A stretch of 10,659 nt of DNA from UBA8437 sp003445035 (GCA_937901285.1 CALCHI010000012.1:1-10659), one strand, 5' to 3'. Shown: positions 1-7,458, counted from the stretch's first letter. Numbers and translations: made by a program. Notes: generated from the sequence alone by a model not told the origin.

Positions 1-679
<679 letters not shown>

Positions 680-693
680 CCGCACGGAAGCCG

Positions 694-718
694 CACCCGT
701 CGCAGCGTCACCCGTCGC
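694..718 (+). repeat. Short direct repeat in the dnaX-ybaB spacer
   Basis: CACCCGTCGC occurs at 694-703 and again at 709-718, a 15-base period. It lies in the 133-base gap between dnaX and ybaB, which otherwise shows only the ybaB ribosome binding site. No function is apparent, and it may be chance in G+C-rich DNA. Confidence 0.4.
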
Positions 719-797
719 GCAGTCGCGGGGACATGGACCTGTTTGGAGTCCGGTTGGATTTGTGGAGAGGTTCTCGGCAACGGTTCGGGACCGAAAA

Positions 798-803
798 GGG
801 GAG
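798..803 (+). promoter_or_regulatory. Ribosome binding site of ybaB
   Basis: GGGGAG lies nine bases before the ATG at 813. It decides the ybaB start against the longer open frame reaching back to about 570, which overlaps dnaX and does not look like YbaB. Confidence 0.7.
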
Positions 804-812
804 AGTGGTGAG

Positions 813-1178
813 ATGTTGAAAGGACTGGGCGACCTGGCGTCGTTGATGAAGCAGGCCTCGCAGATGAAGGGCCTGGTTGGCGAGATGCAGGAGAAGCTGA
901 GTCGGCTTCGGGTCACGGGAACGGCTGGTGGTGGGATGGTGCAGGTCGAGGTGTCGGGGGATCAGAAGGTGACTGCGTGCACGATCTCTGACAGTCTCGT
1001 GGCAACCGGTGACCGGGAGATGCTCGAGGACCTGGTGGTGGCAGCGACCAACCAGGCGATGGAGAAGGCCCGCGAGGCGGCTGCGGCCGAGATGAACCAG
1101 TTGGCCGGCGGGCTGGACGTGCCGGGACTTTCCGATGCCCTTTCACAAATCAACGGTGGCAATCCACCGACGGCCTGA
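813..1178 (+). CDS. ybaB: YbaB/EbfC family nucleoid-associated protein
   Basis: A protein of 121 residues, close to the roughly 105-110 residues usual for the family. YbaB/EbfC proteins are small dimeric DNA-binding proteins associated with the nucleoid, commonly encoded between dnaX and recR. Visible here: an N-terminal amphipathic helix rich in Met and Lys with the typical LMKQASQM pattern (about 11-18), a GTAGGGMVQVEVSGD strand-turn region (36-50), an acidic MLEDLVVAATNQAM helix (70-83), and a flexible Gly/Pro-rich C-terminus. The start is ATG 813, supported by GGGGAG upstream and by family alignment. The stop (TGA 1176-1178) shares its last base with the recR ATG, so the two are probably translationally coupled. 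Confidence 0.92.
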   Translation: MLKGLGDLASLMKQASQMKGLVGEMQEKLSRLRVTGTAGGGMVQVEVSGDQKVTACTISDSLVATGDREMLEDLVVAATNQAMEKAREAAAAEMNQLAGGLDVPGLSDALSQINGGNPPTA

Positions 1179-1825
1179 TGACGACGAGAATCATGACGAT
1201 GGCTCGCGAGAAGTTCGAAACCACCGACCACCCTTACGGCGACTCGGTCGGTCAGCTGATCAACGAGTTTGCCAAGTTACCCGGCATCGGTCGCAAAAGT
1301 GCCGAACGGCTGACACATTACGTGCTTGCGACTCCCGCGGACGAGGCGATGGGGTTGGCCGAGGCCATCCACCAGGTCAAGGAGTCGATCCGGTTCTGCG
1401 GTGTGTGTTTCAACCTGACCGAGGGGGAACTGTGCGGCATCTGTCGCGATTCGCGGCGTAGCCGCCAGGTGGTGTGTGTTGTCGAGCAGCCTCGTGATGT
1501 CGTGTCCCTGGAAGCCGCCGGGGTCTACGAGGGTGTCTACCACGTCCTGGGAGGTGCTCTGGCACCGCTGTCGGGCATCGGCCCCGAGCAGTTGCGGATC
1601 GAACCGTTGCTGCGACGGGTTCGTGAGGAGGGGGTCACCGAAGTGGTGATGGCGACCAACCCGACACTCGAGGGCGACGGCACCGCCCTGTACCTTTCCA
1701 ATCTCCTGGACAATCTCGATGTCCAGGTCACCCGCCTGGCACGTGGCATCGCCAGTGGCAGCGTGCTCGAATTCGCCAACCGAGAAATGCTCGCTGACGC
1801 CATGCGAGGTCGACAGTCCTTCTGA
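1178..1825 (+). CDS. recR: Recombination mediator protein RecR
   Basis: A protein of 215 residues (E. coli RecR has 201). RecR acts with RecF/RecO to load RecA on single-stranded gaps during recombinational repair. Seen in order: helix-hairpin-helix LPGIGRKSAERL (34-45); a four-cysteine zinc site at Cys74, Cys77, Cys86 and Cys89; a Toprim domain from about 98 with VCVVEQ (Glu103) and the HVLGGALAPLSGIGP loop (122-135); and the C-terminal part with ATNPTLEGDGTALYL (159-173). All expected elements are present. The start is uncertain: ATG 1178 overlaps the ybaB stop as TGATG, but in-frame ATGs at 1193 and 1199 are possible, and the last gives MAREKFETTDHPYG, closer in length to the family. No strong Shine-Dalgarno precedes any of the three. 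Confidence 0.95.
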   Translation: MTTRIMTMAREKFETTDHPYGDSVGQLINEFAKLPGIGRKSAERLTHYVLATPADEAMGLAEAIHQVKESIRFCGVCFNLTEGELCGICRDSRRSRQVVCVVEQPRDVVSLEAAGVYEGVYHVLGGALAPLSGIGPEQLRIEPLLRRVREEGVTEVVMATNPTLEGDGTALYLSNLLDNLDVQVTRLARGIASGSVLEFANREMLADAMRGRQSF

Positions 1826-1892
1826 GGCGAACGCTCTGAACACCCGTCTGTTTGTTCTCCACTCATCTCTTCACACGTCTCTCCAATAAGTC

Positions 1893-3446
1893 ATGGCACT
1901 GCAATTCTTACAGCAGGTCCGCATGGGCCAGCAGATGAGCCAGCAGATGAAGCTGGCTCCGCGGATGATCCAGTCGATGGAGATTCTGCAGATGCAGCGA
2001 GAGGAACTGGACGCGAGGATTGAACAGGAGAAGGAGGAGAATGTCACCCTGGAGGACGTCGAGAGCGATGAGGAGACTGGCGAGGGGGCCGAAGAAGGGG
2101 ACGCGGGTGCGGTTGAGGAGCCCGGTGTCGATGATGGTGACCGTGGCGGTATCGACGGTGAAGATGCTGTTGCCGGGACCGACGTCGCACAGCAGGAACT
2201 GGTCGTTGATGACGAGGACGGAAACCGTGAGGGGTTCGAACGGCTGGATGAGATCGCACCCGAGTGGCCGGACGACAACCTGTTCCAGGTCGGCCGACCG
2301 TCCTCGAACCGGATCGCCGACGCGGGGGATCGGCATCACGACGCGATGGCCAACATGGTTGCCCGAGCACCGACATTGCACGAGCACCTGCTCGAGCAGT
2401 GGGGGCTGGTTGAGATCGACGATGATCACAAGGCGTTCGGCGAATACCTGCTCAGCCACCTGGACCGAAACGGGCGGTTGTTGAGTCGGCTCGAGGAGAT
2501 CGTCCAGATCTACGGTCGCCCCGTGTCTGAGGCTGGAGCACTCGAGGTGCTCGGCCGCATCCAACAGCTCGATCCCCACGGAGTCGGGGCCCGTGATGTT
2601 CGCGAGTGCCTGATGCTTCAGTTGACCGAGACAACCCCCCTGAGAGATGTGGTGGCCACCCTGGTCAACGAACATCTCGACGAACTGGCCAAGAACCGTC
2701 TGCCACGAATCCAGAAGAAGACCGGCTATACGATCGAGATGATCAAGGCGGCCAGCGAGGTGCTGATGCATCTCGACCCGTTTCCTGGTCGGAGGTTCGA
2801 GAACGAGGTGGTGCGTCCGGTCAAACCCGACCTCGTCGTCAAGCTTGATGACGAGGGGCAGTGGCAGGTCGAGTCGGAATACGAGAGCCAGCCACGGTTG
2901 AGGCTGAACCGTCATTACCAGGAACTGCTGCGGCGGGGATCGGGTGTCGACAAGAAGACCCGCGACTACCTGAAGAAGAAAGAGGAGTCGGCGAGGTGGT
3001 TGATGGAGGCGATTGAGCAAAGGGGCGACACTGTCCGGCGAGTGGCCCAGGTGATCGTTGATCGCCAGGCGGCCTTCCTGGTCGACGGGCCCGAGGCGAT
3101 CGTTCCGTTGAAGATGCAGCAGGTTGCCGACGTGGTCGGTGTCCACGTGACGACCGTGTCCCGGGCCGTCGACGGCAAATGGATCCAGACGCCCCGGGGA
3201 CTGTTTTCGTTGAAGTCGTTCTTTGGTGGCGGGACGACTACGTCTGAAGGCGAGGACGTGGCGTGGGAGATTATCCGGCTGAAGATGAAGGAGATCATCG
3301 ACAACGAGGACAAGTCGCGACCCCTCTCTGACGATGCCCTGGTCGACGCCCTGTCCGCCCAGGGTTTCCAACTGGCTCGCCGTACGATCACCAAATATCG
3401 TCAGCGACTGGACATCCCGTCGTCGCGACAACGGCGGGAGTTCTAG
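1893..3446 (+). CDS. rpoN: RNA polymerase sigma-54 factor RpoN
   Basis: A protein of 517 residues. Sigma-54 directs RNA polymerase to -24/-12 promoters and needs AAA+ enhancer-binding activators to open them. Region I (1-50) is Gln- and Met-rich (LAPRMIQSMEILQMQREEL), the activator-contact segment. Region II (about 54-130) is a long, strongly acidic linker. The core-binding region spans about 140-330 and includes LGRIQQLDPHGVGARDVRECL (220-240). The DNA-binding part has a helix-turn-helix (about 409-440, with GVHVTTVSRAV) and the diagnostic RpoN box ARRTITKYRQ (495-504) followed by LDIPSSRQRR. All domains look intact. It begins 67 bases after recR, behind a pyrimidine-rich leader with no clear Shine-Dalgarno. 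Its TAG stop lies within the CTAG shared with thiL. Placement directly after recR differs from the E. coli lptB-rpoN-hpf context. Confidence 0.97.
   Translation: MALQFLQQVRMGQQMSQQMKLAPRMIQSMEILQMQREELDARIEQEKEENVTLEDVESDEETGEGAEEGDAGAVEEPGVDDGDRGGIDGEDAVAGTDVAQQELVVDDEDGNREGFERLDEIAPEWPDDNLFQVGRPSSNRIADAGDRHHDAMANMVARAPTLHEHLLEQWGLVEIDDDHKAFGEYLLSHLDRNGRLLSRLEEIVQIYGRPVSEAGALEVLGRIQQLDPHGVGARDVRECLMLQLTETTPLRDVVATLVNEHLDELAKNRLPRIQKKTGYTIEMIKAASEVLMHLDPFPGRRFENEVVRPVKPDLVVKLDDEGQWQVESEYESQPRLRLNRHYQELLRRGSGVDKKTRDYLKKKEESARWLMEAIEQRGDTVRRVAQVIVDRQAAFLVDGPEAIVPLKMQQVADVVGVHVTTVSRAVDGKWIQTPRGLFSLKSFFGGGTTTSEGEDVAWEIIRLKMKEIIDNEDKSRPLSDDALVDALSAQGFQLARRTITKYRQRLDIPSSRQRREF
3443..3446. other. 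Interlocked convergent stop codons (CTAG) of rpoN and thiL
   Basis: The palindrome CTAG supplies TAG to rpoN on the plus strand (3444-3446) and TAG to thiL on the minus strand (3445-3443). The genes overlap by four bases, leaving no space for an intergenic terminator. Confidence 0.95.
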
Positions 3447-4408
3447 CCAACTTCGTGTTCGAATCCCAGTGGTGGCAGCGGCACGACCCGGTCGTCGGGC
3501 ATCAGCATGTCGAGGTCGCTTCCCTCGACGATCTGGCCGATGTCGGTCAGAGGCGTCGCGAACGGCGGGTCGGCGATCAGCCGTGCTGCGACATCGGGCG
3601 TGACGGCGGCCAGGAGTTCGAAATCTTCCCCATCGGCGATCGCATGAGCCAGTCGCGTCCGTCCGTCACCAGCACGTTCTGTGAGTTGGTTGAGTGGAAT
3701 GTGGGCGGCGATCAATCGGGCGCCCACACCGCTGGCGTACAGCAGGTGATGCAGATCGGTGGCCAGTCCATCGCTGATGTCGATCATGGCATGCAGGCCA
3801 CCCGCTTCGAACAGGGCGACGGCTTCGGAGAGCCGTGGTGTGAAGTCCAGGTGGTGTCCGTCGAGACTGCCACCAAGATGGCCGGTGACCAGTACGCGGT
3901 CGCCGGGTTGCGCGCCGCTTCGGAGCACCGGGCCACCGGGTGGCGATTCGCCGATCACCGTTACGCTGATCACGAGCGGGCCGTCGGTGCTGGTGGTGTC
4001 GCCTCCGGCCAGTGCCACCCCGGTCTCCCTGGCCAAATCCGTGAGGCCGGAGTGCAGTCGTTGTGCCGGTTCTCCGTGCCAGCTCCGAGGCAGGGCGACT
4101 GAGACGACCGCGGCGATTGGTCGTCCGGCCATTGCGGCGATATCGCTGAGATTGACGGCCAGGGACTTGCGGCCGATCTGCTCGGGCGTCGCTTCCGGAC
4201 ACCTGAAATGTACGCCCTCGACCAGCATGTCGACGGCGATCAGTGTGGAATCCGTGTCGGGCCAGGACACCGACGCCGCATCGTCACCGATGCCCACTTC
4301 CAGCCGCGGGTGGGGATCAGCCTGTCGGCGGATCCAGTCGATCAAGGCGAACTCTCCACCGGGGCGATCCGGTGGCGGGGGGACTGGCGAAGACTTGGGA
4401 GTGGACAC
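3443..4408 (-). CDS. thiL: Thiamine-monophosphate kinase ThiL
   Basis: A protein of 321 residues, in the usual range for ThiL. It phosphorylates thiamine monophosphate with ATP to give thiamine diphosphate, the last step of cofactor synthesis. The PurM/ThiL-type ATP-binding fold is shown by the GEF-LIDWI start (18-26), GIGDDAA (39-45), the Mg/ATP-binding DMLVEGVHF (60-68), NLSDIAAMAG (86-95), GGDTTS (135-140), MIDISDGLATDL (208-219), GEDFELL (260-266) and the C-terminal GFEH (315-318). The first 17 residues form a Pro-rich extension. The start is GTG at 4408, without an obvious Shine-Dalgarno; the frame is open back to the stop of the protease gene upstream, but no better start is visible. 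It follows that gene by 51 bases on the same strand and may be co-transcribed with it. Confidence 0.95.
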   Translation of the reverse strand: MSTPKSSPVPPPPDRPGGEFALIDWIRRQADPHPRLEVGIGDDAASVSWPDTDSTLIAVDMLVEGVHFRCPEATPEQIGRKSLAVNLSDIAAMAGRPIAAVVSVALPRSWHGEPAQRLHSGLTDLARETGVALAGGDTTSTDGPLVISVTVIGESPPGGPVLRSGAQPGDRVLVTGHLGGSLDGHHLDFTPRLSEAVALFEAGGLHAMIDISDGLATDLHHLLYASGVGARLIAAHIPLNQLTERAGDGRTRLAHAIADGEDFELLAAVTPDVAARLIADPPFATPLTDIGQIVEGSDLDMLMPDDRVVPLPPLGFEHEVG

Positions 4409-4459
4409 GGCGGGGTTCCAGGAATTCCGGACCCCGTCGATTCTATCGCCCCGATCGGC

Positions 4460-5782
4460 TCAGCGGGCGTTCGACGTGACCGGCAGGTGGCCGAAAAGGG
4501 TCTTGCCCTCTCGCAGCACCCAGAACTTCACCGGGCTGAACTCTCGGAGTTCACGATGGTCCAGCACCCAGTCGACGTTCTCCCGATTGACCATCGCCCA
4601 CTCGTGCAGCCCGACCAGGTCATCGCCCTGGCGAATGCCATTCGAATAGGCCAGGCCGTCCTTGCGAATGTTGGTGACCCGCAGACCACCTTCGTAGTGT
4701 TCGAGCACGTCATTTCCGTGCCGCTTTTGCAATTCGCGGCTCTTGATCACCTGCAGACGCATTCCGAAAGCCCGCCAGATCTTGTCCGAATCTCCCAGGA
4801 CCAGCGTCAAGGTGGACCGCTTGCCGGCTCGAATGATCGTCAACTGGATCGGACTGCCGGCCTTGCGATCCAGAAGAGATCGTTCGAAATCGGCAGCGTC
4901 AATGACGGGCTGCTTGTCAGAATTCAGGATGATGTCGCCGTTCTTCAGGCCGGACGACGCGGCGGGACTGTTTTCGGTCGTGCCGGTCACCAGCAACCTC
5001 CGCCGTTGTCCCTTCTTGTCGTCCCGTGTTTCGATTCCGTGCCAGGTGCCATTGAGGCGGTCGACGGCGATCAACTTGGCGATCACCCGGCGTGCGTCGT
5101 CGATGGGGATCGCGAAGCCGATTCGCTGGGCTCCAGCCCGGATCGCCACGTTGATTCCAACCACGTCGCCCTCGAGATTGATCAGTGGCCCGCCGCTGTT
5201 GCCGGGGTTGATACTGGCGTCGGTCTGGATCAGGTTGTGGTAGGTCTGTTTCTCGTTCACTTCCACCTCGCGGTGCAGTGCACTGATGATGCCGCAGGTG
5301 ACCGTGTCCTTGTAACCGTAGGCGTTGCCCACGGCGAAAACGGTCTCGGCCAGCATCAGGTCGCTGGAGGTGCCCAGTGGCATTTCCGGCAGCGGCCGCT
5401 GGACATCGATCTTGATGATCGCCAGGTCCGCCTTGCGGTCAAACGACACGACCCGGGCTTCGTGCAAACTGCCGTCGGAGAGCGTCGCACGCAGCCAGTC
5501 GACTCCGGCAACGACGTGGTGATTGGTGACGATGTAGCCACGACGGTCCACAACCAACCCGGTGCCCATTCCACTGACCTTCTGGCCAGGGCGGTTTGAG
5601 TAGAGCACGTTTTCGGTGGAGACGGTCTTCTCGCTGCTGATATTGACCACCGAGGGAGCGATGCGGCGGACCGCGCGGACCGCCGAGGTCTCCCGTAGGG
5701 AGCCCGCTTCGAGGCAGGGGGTCAACAGGCAGAACACGGCCAACGTGGCCAGGGCCGGGAAAGTCTTCGGAGGCATTTTCAT
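4460..5782 (-). CDS. Exported HtrA/DegP-like serine protease with C-terminal PDZ region
   Basis: A protein of 440 residues. An N-terminal signal peptide is visible (Lys2 and Lys6, hydrophobic core about 8-21, likely cleavage near Ala26), so it should act outside the cytoplasmic membrane. The trypsin-like S1C domain (about 35-235) has the complete triad: His89 in TNHHVV, Asp119 in KADLAIIKI, and Ser196 in NPGNSGGPL. A PDZ domain follows (about 245-330, ENSPAASSGLKNGDIIL). A second, less typical PDZ-like module (about 340-435) contains YSNGIRQGDDLVGL. HtrA proteases degrade or refold damaged envelope proteins; the actual substrate cannot be told from the sequence. The start is ATG 5782, with a second ATG at residue 3. 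There is no Shine-Dalgarno; instead the 11 bases before the ATG are one arm of an inverted repeat (5783-5878). thiL lies 51 bases downstream. Confidence 0.92.
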   Translation of the reverse strand: MKMPPKTFPALATLAVFCLLTPCLEAGSLRETSAVRAVRRIAPSVVNISSEKTVSTENVLYSNRPGQKVSGMGTGLVVDRRGYIVTNHHVVAGVDWLRATLSDGSLHEARVVSFDRKADLAIIKIDVQRPLPEMPLGTSSDLMLAETVFAVGNAYGYKDTVTCGIISALHREVEVNEKQTYHNLIQTDASINPGNSGGPLINLEGDVVGINVAIRAGAQRIGFAIPIDDARRVIAKLIAVDRLNGTWHGIETRDDKKGQRRRLLVTGTTENSPAASSGLKNGDIILNSDKQPVIDAADFERSLLDRKAGSPIQLTIIRAGKRSTLTLVLGDSDKIWRAFGMRLQVIKSRELQKRHGNDVLEHYEGGLRVTNIRKDGLAYSNGIRQGDDLVGLHEWAMVNRENVDWVLDHRELREFSPVKFWVLREGKTLFGHLPVTSNAR

Positions 5783-5878
5783 CGGAGCAACTGCGGAGTT
5801 CGGGCGGCGGGGGTAGTCTCTGGGACGTGGCCAGCCATCCTTGGGCCTACGGAAAACGTTGCTCCATCAGTTGCTCCG
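5783..5878. repeat. 11-bp inverted repeat with extra half-copy in the protease leader
   Basis: CGGAGCAACTG at 5783-5793 is matched perfectly by its reverse complement CAGTTGCTCCG at 5868-5878, with 74 bases between. The core GTTGCTCC also occurs at 5858-5865, giving two direct copies with a 12-base period (5858 and 5870) plus the inverted copy. In the protease mRNA the arm CAGTTGCTCCG ends at the base before the start codon, so pairing with either upstream copy would cover the initiation region. Alternatively the copies could be protein-binding sites in a divergent promoter. Confidence 0.6.
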
Positions 5879-5973
5879 CACAGCGATAATCGGCACCTCG
5901 TCCGGGGGCGCTTGAAATCCCCGGGGGGATTACGCATAACGGCTACGCCCACGAGGCGTCCTCGGACGGGTCA

Positions 5974-6017
5974 ACCACCTGTAGCGACTGTCCGGTCGCT
6001 ACAAACGGACAGGTGGT
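5974..6017. repeat. Nested inverted repeats capable of alternative hairpins
   Basis: Three perfect complementary pairs lie in 44 bases: TGTAGCGAC (5980-5988) with GTCGCTACA (5995-6003); ACCACCTGT (5974-5982) with ACAGGTGGT (6009-6017); and TGTCCG (5989-5994) with CGGACA (6006-6011). The first forms a tight 9-bp hairpin with a six-base loop, and the outer ACCACC/GGTGGT can stack on it. The third uses the loop of the first and so competes with it. There is no T-run, so a simple terminator is unlikely. It ends 35 bases before the TPR gene. It could be a mobile or repetitive palindromic element, an RNA switch in the leader, or a binding site. Confidence 0.65.
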
Positions 6018-6052
6018 GCAACCGGACAACCCGCAGCATCGGACCATCCCGA

Positions 6053-6358
6053 ATGCCCAGTCGAGAACAACTTGAGCAATTGCTCGCAGCCGATCCATCC
6101 GACGTCTTCCTCGCCTACGCCGTGGCAATGGCCTGCGCGTCGGAGGGAAGTCCGGAGGAAGCGATCGATCGCCTGGCGGCCCTTGTCGAAGATCACGCGG
6201 ATTACGTACCGGCATGGTTTCAGCGAGGCCAGTTGCTGGCTGGCCAGGGACAGGTGCAGGCGGCTCGCGACGTGTTGACCGAGGGAATCGCGGTGGCGCG
6301 GCGAGTCGGCGACTCTCACGCCGAAGGGGAGATGATCGAGTTCAGGGAGGCACTCTGA
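6053..6358 (+). CDS. Small TPR-repeat protein, function unknown
   Basis: A protein of 101 residues made almost entirely of helices. Two tetratricopeptide-like units are visible: about 14-47 (DVFLAYAVAMACASEGSPEEAIDRL) and about 51-84 (YVPAWFQRGQLLAGQGQVQAARDVL), each with the small/aromatic pattern and a Pro or Gly between helices. TPR units mediate protein-protein contacts, so an adaptor role is the most that can be inferred. There is no signal peptide or membrane segment, so it is probably cytoplasmic. The start is ATG 6053, chosen because the preceding frame (from 5912) runs through the palindromic repeats and is not protein-like; the Shine-Dalgarno is weak. The following acyl-CoA dehydrogenase-like gene starts two bases after the stop, so the two are surely co-transcribed. 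Confidence 0.8.
   Translation: MPSREQLEQLLAADPSDVFLAYAVAMACASEGSPEEAIDRLAALVEDHADYVPAWFQRGQLLAGQGQVQAARDVLTEGIAVARRVGDSHAEGEMIEFREAL
6344..6350 (+). promoter_or_regulatory. Ribosome binding site of the acyl-CoA dehydrogenase-like gene
   Basis: AGGGAGG inside the end of the TPR gene lies ten bases before ATG 6361. It decides this start over the longer frame that reaches back to 6214 through the TPR gene. Confidence 0.7.
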
Positions 6359-6360
6359 CG

Positions 6361-7458
6361 ATGTCGACCTGGCCGCAACCGGATCGAACATTCGAGGAAA
6401 CGCTGAGGGTGTTGCGGGAGAACTCGGTTTCACTCGATGACGCCAGCAATTGGCCGTCCGAAAGTCTCGAAGTGCTCGGTGAGGCCGGAGTGCTGGGTCA
6501 GGTGGTGCCTCGGGAATACGGGGGCAGCGAATTTTCGGGGCCGCAGCTGGTTGAGGGGTACCTGCAACTGTCTCGTGCGTGCCTGCCGACCACGTTTGTC
6601 CTGACGCAGCGAAATGCTGCGTGTCAGCGTTTTGCACTTTCGGAGAACGAGTCGCTGAAAGCCGACCTGTTGCCACAACTGGTTGGTGCCGGCCGGTTCG
6701 CTACCGTGGGGATCTCCCACCTGACCACATCACGCCAGCACCTTTCGAAACCGACGGTGGCGGTATCGATCGAGGGGTCGCGGTTGGTGCTGGACGGGAT
6801 GGTCCCCTGGGTTACCGGGGCCGGCCAGGCCGACTGGGTTCTGACCGGTGGCACGTGTGAAGACGGGGCCCAGGTGCTGGTGGCATTGCCAATGGACGCC
6901 GAGGGAATCACCGTGATGCCGGCCCAGGACCTGCTGGCACTGGATTCGTCACGCACCGCATCGATCCGTCTCGATGGTGTCTCGCTGGACGAGTCTCTGC
7001 TGGTGGCCGGGCCGATCGAGGGGGTGATGCAGACCGGTGGCCGAGGCGGGACCGGGTCGCTGGGGACGTCGGCCCTGGCCCTGGGTGCCGCTTCCGAGAG
7101 CCTTGACCGGTTGGCTGGTGAGGCTCTGAAACGGCCGGAACTGGGAGAAATTCTCGATCCCCTGACGACCGAACGAGACCACGTGGTGGGGGATCTGCTG
7201 GCGGCCGCGGGGGAAATGTCTGAGAGCCAACTCCCCGAATTGACCAACGAATCATTGCGACAACGGAGCAATTCGCTGGTGCTGCGGGCGGCCCAGGCGT
7301 ATCTGGCCGCCAGCAAGGGGGCCGGTTTCACCGCCTCGCACCCGGCCTCAAGGGCCGTCCGTGAGTCGATGTTCTTCCTGGTCTGGAGCTGCCCCCAGGC
7401 GGTGATCGAGGCCAACCTGAGGGAATTCGCCGGGGTGACAGACGGTCCGTCCTGCTAG
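6361..7458 (+). CDS. Divergent acyl-CoA dehydrogenase-like flavoprotein
   Basis: A protein of 365 residues, slightly short for the acyl-CoA dehydrogenase (ACAD) family (about 380-400). Seen: the N-terminal helical part with the family-like LGEAGVLGQVVPREYGGSEF (39-58); the middle beta domain with ATVGISHLTTSRQ (114-125), a DGMVPWVTGAGQADWVLTGG stretch (145-164) typical of the flavin/substrate region, and RLDGVSLDES (203-212); and a helical C-terminal domain with AAQAYLAASKGAGFT (310-324). ACADs oxidise acyl-CoA thioesters with FAD, but here the C-terminal segment reads FFLVWSCPQAV (338-348), with no recognisable YEGT-type motif carrying the usual catalytic Glu. Activity may therefore differ (for example a monooxygenase-like or other flavin enzyme) or be absent. 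Its TAG stop interlocks with the convergent aminopeptidase gene. Confidence 0.8.
   Translation: MSTWPQPDRTFEETLRVLRENSVSLDDASNWPSESLEVLGEAGVLGQVVPREYGGSEFSGPQLVEGYLQLSRACLPTTFVLTQRNAACQRFALSENESLKADLLPQLVGAGRFATVGISHLTTSRQHLSKPTVAVSIEGSRLVLDGMVPWVTGAGQADWVLTGGTCEDGAQVLVALPMDAEGITVMPAQDLLALDSSRTASIRLDGVSLDESLLVAGPIEGVMQTGGRGGTGSLGTSALALGAASESLDRLAGEALKRPELGEILDPLTTERDHVVGDLLAAAGEMSESQLPELTNESLRQRSNSLVLRAAQAYLAASKGAGFTASHPASRAVRESMFFLVWSCPQAVIEANLREFAGVTDGPSC
7455..7458. other. Interlocked convergent stop codons (CTAG) of the ACAD-like and aminopeptidase genes
   Basis: CTAG gives TAG to the plus-strand gene (7456-7458) and TAG to the minus-strand gene (7457-7455), the same arrangement as at 3443-3446. 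Confidence 0.95.

Larger units (their letters stand above)
5783..6052. other. Divergent intergenic spacer between the protease and TPR genes
   Basis: These 270 bases must hold promoters for both divergent units. Beyond the two repeat structures listed separately, I see a small hairpin AATCCC-CGGG-GGGATT (5916-5931) and a lone GATAAT (5885-5890) without a convincing -35 partner. I found no sigma-54 (-24/-12) pattern on either strand. An open frame back to 5912 on the plus strand does not resemble protein upstream of 6053. Confidence 0.5.

Noticed and set aside
1908..3431. A 507-codon open frame antisense to almost all of rpoN
   Set aside because: rpoN has every family landmark in order. The antisense frame mirrors its G+C-rich codons, lacks any recognisable domain and is low in complexity of the kind seen in shadow frames.
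4208..5599. A 463-codon plus-strand open frame across thiL and the HtrA-like gene
   Set aside because: It crosses two well-supported minus-strand genes, spans their junction and shows no motif.
5712..5782. Lipoprotein signal (Cys23) in the HtrA-like protein
   Set aside because: The residues before Cys are Leu-Thr-Pro; Pro at -1 does not fit a lipobox, so an ordinary signal peptide is preferred.
5916..5931. Rho-independent terminator at the AATCCC/GGGATT hairpin
   Set aside because: The stem is only six pairs and no T-run follows on either strand.
5783..6052. Sigma-54 promoter in the divergent spacer, prompted by rpoN nearby
   Set aside because: No GG-N10-GC pattern with the TTGC-type -12 element was found on either strand.
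6214..6360. N-terminal extension of the ACAD-like protein inside the TPR gene
   Set aside because: ATG 6361 has AGGGAGG at proper spacing and the extension is out-of-frame TPR sequence.
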